Shown: in pieces, positions 33,409 through 41,073 of the stretch
How positions within the stretch are numbered: position 1 is the stretch's first letter
Layout of the letters: each line of letters begins with the position of its first letter
Assembly (NCBI RefSeq): GCF_001485575.1
Contig: NZ_BCNB01000006.1
Location: forward strand, 1,860,001 to 1,924,000
Direction of reading: 5' to 3'
Length of the DNA stretch: 64,000 nucleotides
From: Haloarcula sp. CBA1127
Lineage (GTDB): Archaea; Halobacteriota; Halobacteria; Halobacteriales; Haloarculaceae
Position numbers and translations under genes: made by a program
The notes under the pieces: model-generated
Told to the model about the DNA's origin: nothing
The model's database searches: none
Seen by the model: only the letters and a program-made list of their open reading frames with translations

Positions 33409-33933
33409 ATGGCGACCGATTCAGATCTTCACTGTCTCTTTACCGCATCCGTTGAGGAGCAGCACGACTCGTACGTGATCGAAATTCCGAAACAAGAGGT
33501 CGAACTGGGGACGCTGGCTCCTGAGACGCTGTACCGGATCGCACTGTTCCGGTCGGCGGCTGCGGCACCCACGTCCCAGCCACAGTCAAGTTCCCAATCC
33601 AGGCCTGAGCCACAGTCCAATTCCCACTCGGAGCCCGAGCCTCGGTCCAATTCACAATCCAAGTCTGAGACCCAGTCCGATTCCCGGTCCGACGGGCGGA
33701 GCAGGGAACCGGAGTTTGGACCGTCGTCCCCGCCAGTTGCCGAGGGTGAAACGCGCGTGGTCGAGATCGAAAACATCGGCGACAAAGGCGACGGCGTCGC
33801 GCGTATCGACGGCGGGTACGTCGTCATCGTCTCCGACGCAGATGTCGGCGAGCGTCTCCGCGTCGAGATGGACCAGGTCCGCGAGAACGTCGCCTTCGCG
33901 GAGATCGTCGAACGGCTCCCCTACTACGAGTAA
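33409..33933 (+). CDS. TRAM-domain protein with repeat linker
   Basis: The ATG at 33409 follows an AT-rich ttatactaat. Of 174 residues, the last 55 (VVEIENIGDKGDGVARIDGG, YVVIVSDADVGERLRVEMDQ) form a TRAM domain, a small RNA-binding beta barrel with the typical GDGVAR pattern. The first 50 residues are a compact unknown segment (FTASVEEQHDSYVIEIPKQE). Between them lies a linker of four 10-residue Ser/Gln/Pro/Glu repeats (see repeat at 33580-33699). Haloarchaea have many small TRAM proteins thought to act as RNA chaperones; this two-part version with repeat linker is unusual. Confidence 0.85.
   Translation: MATDSDLHCLFTASVEEQHDSYVIEIPKQEVELGTLAPETLYRIALFRSAAAAPTSQPQSSSQSRPEPQSNSHSEPEPRSNSQSKSETQSDSRSDGRSREPEFGPSSPPVAEGETRVVEIENIGDKGDGVARIDGGYVVIVSDADVGERLRVEMDQVRENVAFAEIVERLPYYE
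33580..33699 (+). repeat. Four 30-bp tandem repeats encoding a 10-residue linker unit
   Basis: The units start at 33580, 33610, 33640 and 33670. They encode PQSSSQSRPE, PQSNSHSEPE, PRSNSQSKSE and TQSDSRSDGR. Units 1 to 3 are well conserved and unit 4 is degenerate. The 30-bp period, in frame, points to expansion by slippage or unequal exchange within the TRAM-protein gene. Confidence 0.85.
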
Positions 33934-34039
33934 GCCACCGCTGCTGTCGACTGGCCCTGCTTTCGGACGCTACGGGCAGTGGCTCACCGGCCGGCCACGC
34001 AGCCGAGGGTATATTTCGCCGCCGCCTATCATCTCCGGT

Positions 34040-34675
34040 ATGGGGCACGACCACGACGAAACGACTGGCCACGACGAGACGGGTCACAGCCACAGCGAGC
34101 ATGAACACGGAGAGCATAGCCACGACCACGGAGAGCACGACCACGATAGTGACCACGACCATAGCCACGAGGAACACACCCATGACGACCATCACGCCCA
34201 CGACGCTGAAGGGGTTGACATAGGGGTTCTCACAGTTTCTACCTCCAGAACACTCGATGATGACCCGGCGGGCGACATCATCGCCGCGGCCTGCGAAGAC
34301 GCGGGCCACGAAATCGCCGAGCGCCGCCTCGTCGCGGACGAGGTGGACGCTATCGAGGACGCTGTCGCTGCCCTGCTAGATGACGGCGTCGACGTGGTTC
34401 TGACGACAGGCGGGACCGGCCTCACGCCCGACGACGTGACCGTCGATGCTATCGAACCGCTGTTCGACCGCCCGGTTCCCGGCTTCGGCGAACTGTTCCG
34501 CTGGCTCTCTTACGAGGAAGTCGGGCCGATGGCGATGGCCTCGCGCGCCACCGCCGGCGTCGTCGACGACCGCCTAGTGTTCTGTCTTCCCGGCAGCGAG
34601 AACGCCGCCCGGACGGGCGCCGAGAAACTCGTCGCGCCAACCGTGGGCCACCTGCTAGGGCTCGTCCGACGGTAA
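34040..34675 (+). CDS. moaB: MoaB/MogA-type molybdopterin protein with His-rich N-terminus
   Basis: The ATG at 34040 lies 25-30 bp after the TATA-like gtatatttcg. Residues about 60-211 form the MoaB/MogA domain (IGVLTVSTSRTLDDDPAGD, VVLTTGGTGLTPDDVTVDA, ATAGVVDDRLVFCLPGSENA). MogA-like proteins adenylylate molybdopterin before metal insertion. The first about 52 residues are an added tail containing about 20 histidines with Asp and Glu (for example HDHDETTGHDETGHSHSEHE), a clear metal-binding or metal-storage sequence not found in typical MoaB. The three downstream genes continue molybdenum cofactor synthesis and uptake. Confidence 0.93.
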   Translation: MGHDHDETTGHDETGHSHSEHEHGEHSHDHGEHDHDSDHDHSHEEHTHDDHHAHDAEGVDIGVLTVSTSRTLDDDPAGDIIAAACEDAGHEIAERRLVADEVDAIEDAVAALLDDGVDVVLTTGGTGLTPDDVTVDAIEPLFDRPVPGFGELFRWLSYEEVGPMAMASRATAGVVDDRLVFCLPGSENAARTGAEKLVAPTVGHLLGLVRR

Positions 34676-34719
34676 CCTGGACCCGCACGGTTTTGGGCCG
34701 GCATCGGCTACGGATAGCT

Positions 34720-35193
34720 ATGTCCGAGGAATTCACGCACGTCGACGAGGAGGGCGACGCACAGATGGTCGATGTGGGCGACAAAGCCGAGAGCCAGCGC
34801 CGCGCAGTCGCGCGCGGACAGATTCGGCTCACCGAGTCCACGCTGGCGGCCATCGACGCCGACGAGGTGGAGAAAGGCGATGTGCTGGCGACAGCCCGTA
34901 TCGGTGCGATTCAGGCGGTAAAACACACCTGGGAGACGGTGCCGATGTGCCATCAGATTCCCATCACGAACGTCGACATCGAGTTCACCGTTGGCGACGC
35001 GGCCGTCGAAATCGTCGTCGCCGTCGAGACGGTCGGCAAGACCGGCTGCGAGATGGAGGCGCTAGAGGGCGTGACGACCGGCCTCAACGTCGTCTGGGAT
35101 ATGGTGAAAGCAAACGAGAAAGACGATGACGGCGAGTATCCCACGACGGCTATCGAGGATGTCCGCGTGGTCGAGAAAACTGTCGACCGCTAA
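34720..35193 (+). CDS. moaC: Cyclic pyranopterin monophosphate synthase
   Basis: MoaC converts 3',8-cyclo-7,8-dihydro-GTP into cyclic pyranopterin monophosphate, the second step of molybdopterin synthesis. The 157-aa protein has the family signatures FTHVDEEGDAQMVDVGDKAE, KHTWETVPMCHQIPITNV and GCEMEALEGVTTGLNVVWDM, the last with the catalytic Lys/Asp-rich end region. Length is standard. It lies 44 bp after moaB on the same strand. Confidence 0.96.
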   Translation: MSEEFTHVDEEGDAQMVDVGDKAESQRRAVARGQIRLTESTLAAIDADEVEKGDVLATARIGAIQAVKHTWETVPMCHQIPITNVDIEFTVGDAAVEIVVAVETVGKTGCEMEALEGVTTGLNVVWDMVKANEKDDDGEYPTTAIEDVRVVEKTVDR

Positions 35194-35266
35194 GGAAGGG
35201 CTACTGACGACAGCCGCGACGCCGCTATGAAAAAGGTCTATCTACGTCGCCCTGCTACTGGCGCGT

Positions 35267-36094
35267 ATGCAAGTCCTCGGTATCGTCGGCCACTCCGACT
35301 CGGGGAAGACCACGCTGGTCGAGCGGTTGACACAGCGGCTCTCCGGGACCGGCCGTGTCGCGACGGTGAAACACTGCACGCACGCGCCGGATGTCGACAC
35401 GGATGGGAAGGATACGGCTCGCCATCGCGATGCTGGGGCGGCTGAGACCGTCGCGCTCACCGACGATGGCGAGTGGTACGCAACGGGGCAGTCGCGGACG
35501 CTTGATGAGGCGCTGGATGCCCTTGCGCCTGACTACGACTATGCACTCGTAGAGGGATATTCGGACGCGAGCATCCCGAAAGTCGTTCTCGGCGACCGTG
35601 CGGTCGCTGATCCCGTCGTGCATCGCGCGCCCCATGGCGCGGACGCTGACCTTGACGACATCGTCACCGCGATGGAGGAGCGAGACCCCTACATCACGCT
35701 GGAAACACTCGTTGCGGACGTAAAGCGGGACCCGGACGAGGTGTACTCGGGCGCAATAGCGACGTTTACTGGGCGGGTCCGCGCACAAGAGGGGCCGGAG
35801 GACCCGCCGACGGAGTTGCTGGAGTTCGAGCGCTACGACGAGGTCGCCGCCGAGAAGATGGCCACGCTTCGCCGGGACCTCGAAGCGCGGGACGGTATCT
35901 ACGCGGTTCGACTACACCACAAAACCGGCGTGGTTGATGCTGGCGAGGACATCGTTTTCGTCGTCATCCTGGCTGGCCACCGAACTGAGGCGTTCCGCGC
36001 CGTCGAAGACGGTATCAACCGGCTGAAAGAGGAAGTGCCGCTGTTCAAGAAGGAGGTCACCGTCGACGAGGAGTTCTGGGCACACGAGCGATAG
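35267..36094 (+). CDS. moaE: MobB-MoaE fusion protein
   Basis: Residues about 1-125 are MobB, a GTP-binding protein that assists guanylylation of molybdopterin (P-loop GHSDSGKTTL, then TVKHCTHAPDVDTDGKDTAR). Residues about 135-275 are MoaE, the large subunit of molybdopterin synthase (YSGAIATFTGRVR, LEFERYDEVAAEKMATLRRD, RLHHKTGVVDAGED, HRTEAFRAVEDGINRLKEEV, PLFKKEV), which inserts the dithiolene sulfurs with MoaD. The joining segment (AMEERDPYITLETLV) is short. Fusing the dithiolene step with the last nucleotide step is notable. No MoaD gene is adjacent. Confidence 0.95.
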   Translation: MQVLGIVGHSDSGKTTLVERLTQRLSGTGRVATVKHCTHAPDVDTDGKDTARHRDAGAAETVALTDDGEWYATGQSRTLDEALDALAPDYDYALVEGYSDASIPKVVLGDRAVADPVVHRAPHGADADLDDIVTAMEERDPYITLETLVADVKRDPDEVYSGAIATFTGRVRAQEGPEDPPTELLEFERYDEVAAEKMATLRRDLEARDGIYAVRLHHKTGVVDAGEDIVFVVILAGHRTEAFRAVEDGINRLKEEVPLFKKEVTVDEEFWAHER

Positions 36095-36125
36095 GCCGGC
36101 GATGCGACTTTTCCCGCGGTGACCG

Positions 36126-36926
36126 CTACCGCCACGGCGTCGCCCGCAGTGCATGGACCACCAGCAGCGTCCCGAGTGCGACGCCCAGCAGCACTACTGC
36201 CACGGGTAGCGCCGCATCCAGCCCGTCAGAGATAAAGGAGGCCCAGATCTGCACGGGGAGCGTCCGCGGGTAGTACGCCAGCATCATCGTCGCGCCGAAC
36301 TCGCCCATCGCGCGTGCGAACGTCAACACAAGTCCGGCGAGCAACCCGGGCTTTGCGAGCGGAATCGTCACCGAGCGCATCGTCCCGACCCAGTCGCGTC
36401 CGAGTGACCGTGAGGCTTCTTCGAGTCGGTCGTCAATGCCATCGAAGGCAGCTTTGGCAGTGACGACGAAGAACGGCGACGCGACGAACGTCTGGGCGGC
36501 GATGACGCCGAGCAGCGACCGCGTCAGTGTCAGGTCGGTAAGCCCCCCGAGTCCGCTCGGCCCGACAACGGTCAACAGCAACATCCCGCTGACGACCGGT
36601 GGGAGGACGAGGGGGAGGACGACGGCACCCATCGCTGCGGTCGCCAGCACGCTGGTGTTTCGCGAGAGCCAGTAAGCAAGCGGGAGGCCAAATACGACAG
36701 CGATGGTCGTACTGCCGAGTGCGGCAACGAGAGATGTGACTGCGGCGTTGATGACGTACGTCTCTGTCAGACTCGTCAGCAGCGCCGCTGGGGAGTATGT
36801 GATAACGAGCACCAGCACCGGAACGACGAAATACAGGAGCAGCACCGCTCCCAGCACGGGAACGAGCTCGCGCACGCCGACCGTATGGCCGGCTCTGGTC
36901 TCACCGCGTGACAGTGCTCGGGACAT
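36126..36926 (-). CDS. ABC transporter permease, tungstate/molybdate type
   Basis: The 266-aa protein has six or so helices and the permease EAA-like loop EEASRSLGRDWVGTMRSVTI with the GxxxxxxxxxxP spacing. It resembles ModB/WtpB/TupB oxyanion permeases (LVLTFARAMGEFGATMMLAY is the conserved ARALGEFG motif of molybdate/tungstate/sulfate permeases). It overlaps the binding-protein gene by 26 bp. No ATP-binding cassette gene follows within the window, since the next gene on this side is on the opposite strand; one must be encoded elsewhere. Confidence 0.9.
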   Translation of the reverse strand: MSRALSRGETRAGHTVGVRELVPVLGAVLLLYFVVPVLVLVITYSPAALLTSLTETYVINAAVTSLVAALGSTTIAVVFGLPLAYWLSRNTSVLATAAMGAVVLPLVLPPVVSGMLLLTVVGPSGLGGLTDLTLTRSLLGVIAAQTFVASPFFVVTAKAAFDGIDDRLEEASRSLGRDWVGTMRSVTIPLAKPGLLAGLVLTFARAMGEFGATMMLAYYPRTLPVQIWASFISDGLDAALPVAVVLLGVALGTLLVVHALRATPWR

Positions 36927-37782
36927 CTCCCACTAGTCGAGGATAGGCCTGGCGGAGGGTAAATCCGTGTGATGCGAGCCAGTCACCGGATATGACTGTC
37001 TCGAAGGCTGTACGCGTCGCTTCTTGATTATCACGGCGGACAGCCCCGTACTCGATAGGGCTGCCAGTGATTCTCGAGCCGTTCGGCAGCTTGTAGCTGG
37101 TGGTCTGATACTGCTCGGCGTATGCGGGGTCGCCAAGATGTATCTCCGCCGGGAACTCTCGGAACGGGTAATCCCGTTCGACCGCCATACTCCGGTAGAC
37201 GAAGGCGGCGTCGACGGCTCCCGTCTCGAACTGCGCGAGCAGTTGCGTTTCGGGGTACGTCTGGTCTGGCGAGAGGACTGCACCGGCCAAGCTAGGCTCA
37301 TCGTAGTAGGTGGCTGCAAGGGACAGCACGAACAGCGTTCGATACCCAAGCGGGTCGAGCGCCGGGTCAGTGCGGCCGAGCGAGACACTGTCACGTTTGA
37401 GCGGGGCGTACCACGGCTCTGCGTCCGTGATTCGGGTCCCGGCGTCCGTCTCTGGGTTGTACGCAAGCACCATTTCGTTGCTGGCGATCACGGCGTGCCA
37501 GGCGGTGTCCATGACCCGACTGAACAGGGTCGGATCCGCCAGCGCGACGATATCCGGGTCGCGCTTCCCGTCGGTGACCAATCGCGCGGCCTGAACAGAG
37601 CCGCGGGCTTCGACAGCAATCTCAGCGTCTGTTTGTGCTTGCAGCGTCTCACTGGCCGCTTTCTGCAAACTCCCCGCGACCAGTACGTCCACCCGTTCCC
37701 GATTGAACGCCCCACACCCTGCCGTCGCGGCGATACCACTCCCCAGCGCTGTGAGTATTTCGCGGCGGGTCCGGCGGGCCAT
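36901..37782 (-). CDS. Oxyanion-binding lipoprotein of the ABC transporter (WtpA/ModA-like)
   Basis: The 293-aa protein starts with RRTRREILTALGSG, then AATAGCGAF, a Tat-type leader with lipobox cysteine at about residue 23. VDVLVAGSLQKAASETLQAQ and DPDIVALADPTLFSRV belong to ModA/WtpA-type binding proteins that trap molybdate or tungstate. In NEMVLAYNPETDAGTRITDA the usual periplasmic-type fold continues, and VDAAFVYRSMAVERDYPF is the second ligand region. Context among moaB/C/E genes supports Mo or W uptake. Which metal is preferred cannot be told from sequence alone. Confidence 0.88.
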   Translation of the reverse strand: MARRTRREILTALGSGIAATAGCGAFNRERVDVLVAGSLQKAASETLQAQTDAEIAVEARGSVQAARLVTDGKRDPDIVALADPTLFSRVMDTAWHAVIASNEMVLAYNPETDAGTRITDAEPWYAPLKRDSVSLGRTDPALDPLGYRTLFVLSLAATYYDEPSLAGAVLSPDQTYPETQLLAQFETGAVDAAFVYRSMAVERDYPFREFPAEIHLGDPAYAEQYQTTSYKLPNGSRITGSPIEYGAVRRDNQEATRTAFETVISGDWLASHGFTLRQAYPRLVGDVPSTVTR

Positions 37783-37872
37783 TGTTCGTCTATTTTCCGT
37801 TCGCGTACATCGGTGTTGGGGTCCATCCCAGTATTGACAGGGTCTCTTTACCGCGACCGATCACCACAGTTA

Positions 37873-37896
37873 TATAATCTAGTAATATAACCTAGT
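37873..37896 (+). promoter_or_regulatory. thiC promoter with 11-bp direct repeat
   Basis: Two copies of TATAAYCTAGT occur at 37873-37883 and 37886-37896, differing at a single base and spaced 13 bp. The first overlaps the TATA box (tatataat, 37871-37878). The second lies between the TATA box and the ATG at 37900, so transcription must start at or next to the ATG. Such placement suits repression by a dimeric regulator; in Haloferax thiC is controlled by ThiR rather than by a TPP riboswitch. Binding is inference. Confidence 0.5.
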
Positions 37897-37899
37897 GGT

Positions 37900-39342
37900 A
37901 TGACGCAGCTAGCAGCGGCCCGGAACGGGACCGTCACTGAGGCGATGAAGCGAATCGCAGAGCGCGAAGGTGTCGAACCGGGGTTTGTCCGGCAGCAAGT
38001 CGCCGACGGACAGGCGGTGATTCCGGCAAACGTCGGTCACGACTCACTGGACCCGATGATCATCGGCCGGGAGTTTGCGACGAAGGTCAACGCAAACATC
38101 GGCAACAGCGAGGAGACGAGCGATATCGAGGGCGAACTGGAGAAGCTCCACACTGCTGTCCACTACGGCGCGGACACGGTGATGGATCTCTCGACTGGGA
38201 GTAACCTCGACGAGATACGGTCGGCCAACGTCGAGCACTCGCCGGTCCCGATTGGAACAGTCCCCATCTACGAGGCGGTCAAGCGCGCCAGCGACCCGAG
38301 CGAGATTACCCACGAACTGCTGCTCGACGTCATCGAGAAGCAGGCGAAGCAGGGCGTCGACTATATGACCATCCACGCTGGCGTCCGGATGGAACACTTG
38401 CCGTTGACTGACGGCCGAAAAACGGGTATCGTCTCCCGTGGCGGATCTATCCTCGCCCAGTGGATCGAGGAGAACGGGATGGAGAACCCGCTGTACACGA
38501 AATTCGAGGACATCTGCGAGATATTCCGTGAGTACGATGTGACCTTCAGCCTCGGCGACGGCCTCCGACCGGGCTGTCTCGCCGACGCCGGCGACGACGC
38601 GCAGTTCGCCGAACTGGACACGCTCGGGGAACTCACGCGGACCGCCTGGGACCACGACGTACAGGTGATGGTCGAGGGGCCGGGTCACGTTCCAATGGAC
38701 CAAGTCGCCGAGCAGGTCGAGCGCCAGCAGGAGGTCTGTGACGGCGCGCCGTTCTACGTGCTTGGGCCGCTCGTGACCGACGTTGCACCGGGCTACGACC
38801 ACATTACGAGCGCTATCGGTGCGACGGAGGCAGGCCGTGCTGGTGCGGCGATGCTCTGCTACGTGACTCCCAAAGAGCACCTCGGTCTCCCGGAGAAATC
38901 CGACGTGCGGGACGGACTTGCGGCCTATCGCATCGCTGCCCACGCCGCTGACGTGGCAAACGGCCGGGAGGGGGCACGGGACTGGGACGACGCCCTCTCG
39001 GAAGCCCGGTACGCCTTCGACTGGCGCGAGCAGTTCGACCTGGCGCTGGACCCCGACCGGGCCCGCGAGTACCACGACCAGACGCTCCCCGGTGACAACT
39101 ACAAAGAGGCGCGCTTTTGCTCGATGTGTGGCGTGGAGTTCTGTTCGATGCGTATCGACCAGGACGCGCGGGAAGCCGGCGAGATGGAGACAATCGAGGC
39201 TGACGCTGACGACCGGACTGCCCTCGAAGACTCGTCAGCGGCGGAGGTAAACCGGCCACCCGTCGGAACCCACGACGAGGCCGATATTCCCGGCCCTGAC
39301 GCCGATACCGCCTCTGATACAGGCGGGCGTGCCGACGATTAG
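37900..39342 (+). CDS. thiC: Phosphomethylpyrimidine synthase
   Basis: ThiC is a radical-SAM enzyme that turns aminoimidazole ribotide into HMP phosphate for thiamine synthesis. The protein (480 aa) shows core motifs such as [49 protein letters not shown] and, near the C-terminus, the Fe-S motif [11 protein letters not shown] (CxxCx4C). A hydrophilic tail of about 65 residues ([20 protein letters not shown] onward) follows and is specific to this lineage. It is transcribed alone from the promoter above. Confidence 0.97.
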   Translation: MTQLAAARNGTVTEAMKRIAEREGVEPGFVRQQVADGQAVIPANVGHDSLDPMIIGREFATKVNANIGNSEETSDIEGELEKLHTAVHYGADTVMDLSTGSNLDEIRSANVEHSPVPIGTVPIYEAVKRASDPSEITHELLLDVIEKQAKQGVDYMTIHAGVRMEHLPLTDGRKTGIVSRGGSILAQWIEENGMENPLYTKFEDICEIFREYDVTFSLGDGLRPGCLADAGDDAQFAELDTLGELTRTAWDHDVQVMVEGPGHVPMDQVAEQVERQQEVCDGAPFYVLGPLVTDVAPGYDHITSAIGATEAGRAGAAMLCYVTPKEHLGLPEKSDVRDGLAAYRIAAHAADVANGREGARDWDDALSEARYAFDWREQFDLALDPDRAREYHDQTLPGDNYKEARFCSMCGVEFCSMRIDQDAREAGEMETIEADADDRTALEDSSAAEVNRPPVGTHDEADIPGPDADTASDTGGRADD

Positions 39343-39385
39343 CACGGCGGTAGTTCTTTATAATCGGTGTTCGTTTATTGAAACG

Positions 39386-39454
39386 ATGTCAAAGAAAGTC
39401 ATCGCCCTCGTCGCGGTCATGGCGCTTGCCCTCGTGTACGTCGTCAAGCGGTAA
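39386..39454 (+). CDS. 22-aa single-helix membrane microprotein
   Basis: A complete short frame begins ATG-TCA-AAG-AAA and ends TAA at 39454. It codes for a positively charged start (MSKK), about 14 hydrophobic residues (VIALVAVMALALVYVV) and a positively charged end (KR). The pattern is that of a single transmembrane helix with basic ends. A TATA-like ctttataat at about 39355-39363 sits 25-30 bp before the ATG, as for a leaderless gene. No other gene explains this promoter. It is too short for standard gene finders. Confidence 0.6.
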   Translation: MSKKVIALVAVMALALVYVVKR

Positions 39455-39638
39455 GGCTGCGCGAATCGACTGTATCGCCCTCTGAATCTACTGTCGGCCG
39501 CCCTGCCCACTGGTCCTCATCGGCGTCGTATGGGTGGGGTACACCGATGGCCGGCAGTATTCTCTTGGCTTCTGCACTGTCAGCGAGAGCGCCGTCGCTT
39601 TCCGAACCCTTACCCGGCGAACCGCCGTACCAGCGTGC

Positions 39639-40463
39639 ATGTACGGCGTCGTCACCCGTAACGAGGAGGAGACGGAGTGGTCCGAGTTCGACCGGGCGTT
39701 CTACGAAGTCAAGGACGTGACCGGCCGCGCTGTCGAACCGATTGCCGGCGCGGTAAACATGGTGTCCTGTTTCGGCGACAACGCGGTCGAAAGCGAGGAG
39801 GACCTGCTCGCGTTCGACGACGAGGGAACGCCGGCGACCCGGAACCAGCCCTACTTCGACTGGACGTACGTCTGCCCGACCCACGACCGCTACCGCGAGG
39901 GCCTGCTCGACATCATCGAGGAGGCCGCCGCCGTCAACGAGGACGTCCGCCTCGACGACGTGGGCTTCCCCCGCGACGAGTACTGCCACTGTGACCGTTG
40001 CGAGCAGCGCTTCGCCGACAGCGAGTTCGAGGACTGGTCAGCCTGGCGCAGCAACGTCATCACGGAGTTCGTCGCCGAGGCCCGCGAGCGCGTACCTGGT
40101 GACATGTACCTCACGCTGTATCCGGACCCTTACCCCGGCCACCTCGAAGCCCGGTCCGGCGTCGCCGTCGACGACATCGCCGAGTACGTCGACGAATTCG
40201 TCGTCCCCATCTACGACATGGCGTACTCGACGACCTACTGGCTTGAGATTCTCGCGAAAGGCTGGCAGGATCGACTCTCGACACCCTTCAGCATCGAACT
40301 GTATGCCGTCGACGTGGACGTCGACGATCTTTCGAAGGCTGTCGAGGTGGCTGATGAGTACGCCGAGACTGTGCTGTTCGGCTACGACGCTAGCAACGCC
40401 CGTGCGACCATCCGGCGGATGAACGCCGACGCTCGCGAGGGCCAGTCGTTCGGGCCGGAGTAA
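39639..40463 (+). CDS. Conserved TIM-barrel-like protein, function unknown (274 aa)
   Basis: The ATG at 39639 is preferred over open frame upstream, since family-like sequence begins MYGVVTRNEEETEWSEFDRA. The chain contains VRLDDVGFPRDEYCHCDRCE, with three cysteines in a C-x-C-x2-C metal-like knuckle, MYLTLYPDPYPGHLEARSG and FVVPIYDMAYSTTYWLEILA. Alternating strand and helix with these aromatic/acidic loops recalls glycoside-hydrolase-like TIM barrels (GHL type). I cannot name the family. No signal peptide, so substrate would be intracellular. Stand-alone gene between the microprotein and Nudix genes. Confidence 0.78.
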   Translation: MYGVVTRNEEETEWSEFDRAFYEVKDVTGRAVEPIAGAVNMVSCFGDNAVESEEDLLAFDDEGTPATRNQPYFDWTYVCPTHDRYREGLLDIIEEAAAVNEDVRLDDVGFPRDEYCHCDRCEQRFADSEFEDWSAWRSNVITEFVAEARERVPGDMYLTLYPDPYPGHLEARSGVAVDDIAEYVDEFVVPIYDMAYSTTYWLEILAKGWQDRLSTPFSIELYAVDVDVDDLSKAVEVADEYAETVLFGYDASNARATIRRMNADAREGQSFGPE

Positions 40464-40482
40464 CGCACTCAACATCGGTGGA

Positions 40483-41073
40483 TTACGCGCCGCCGAACCG
40501 CTGTCCGCGCCACTCTAAAATCTCCTCGCGGTCGCGCGTGTCGGCCGGCAGTTCGTCGAACCACTGGGCCTCGCTGATTTCCTGATCCGGGTCGTCGACG
40601 GCGATGTCGGTCGTCTCCGCTTGCGCCTCGTACACTGGCAGCACGCCCCAGGCCATATTACCGTCGCAGTAAAACTCGACCCGTCCGAGCATCCCCAGTC
40701 CCTCGATGGTCGCCTTGATGCCGCTCTCCTCGCCTAATTCCCGCAGTGCGGCCTCCTGAAAGGATTCGCCGACGTCAAGCTCCCCGCCGGGCAGAACCCA
40801 CATATCGACACCCTCGTGGCGGACGAGCAGGAGTTCACCGGTGGGTCGGTAGGCGAGCGTGTGCGCGCCGTAGGGTGCACCGTGATCCCGGGCGACGGTC
40901 GCCACGTCCCGGAACCGATTTCGCGGGACGTTGCGGTGGCGCGTGAACTCGACGAAACCCGTGTAGCGCTTCCGCAGGTCGTGATACGTCTGCTCGGCCG
41001 TTTGACAGGCTCCGTCGGAGAGGAACCACAGGTCGTCGACGCTCGTCATCTGTGTCCTATCTGTGTCTGACAC
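40483..41073 (-). CDS. Nudix hydrolase
   Basis: The Nudix box GGELDVGESFQEAALRELGEESG is present, with its glycine, REL and EEsG residues (part shown GGELDVGESFQEAAL). It hydrolyses a nucleoside diphosphate linked to another group; the substrate is unspecified. The 196-aa protein has a N-terminal helical extension of about 65 residues (LWFLSDGACQTAEQTYHDLR) common in haloarchaeal Nudix proteins. A second in-frame ATG eight codons in (41049) could be the true start. It is convergent with the preceding gene, 19 bp apart. Confidence 0.92.
   Translation of the reverse strand: MSDTDRTQMTSVDDLWFLSDGACQTAEQTYHDLRKRYTGFVEFTRHRNVPRNRFRDVATVARDHGAPYGAHTLAYRPTGELLLVRHEGVDMWVLPGGELDVGESFQEAALRELGEESGIKATIEGLGMLGRVEFYCDGNMAWGVLPVYEAQAETTDIAVDDPDQEISEAQWFDELPADTRDREEILEWRGQRFGGA

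Noticed and set aside
33580-33699. CRISPR-like array
   Set aside because: Units are contiguous without unique spacers and lie in frame within a coding gene, so this is a protein repeat.
37783-37899. TPP riboswitch before thiC
   Set aside because: The predicted start is at or next to the ATG, leaving no leader, and no THI-box-like conserved segments are seen.
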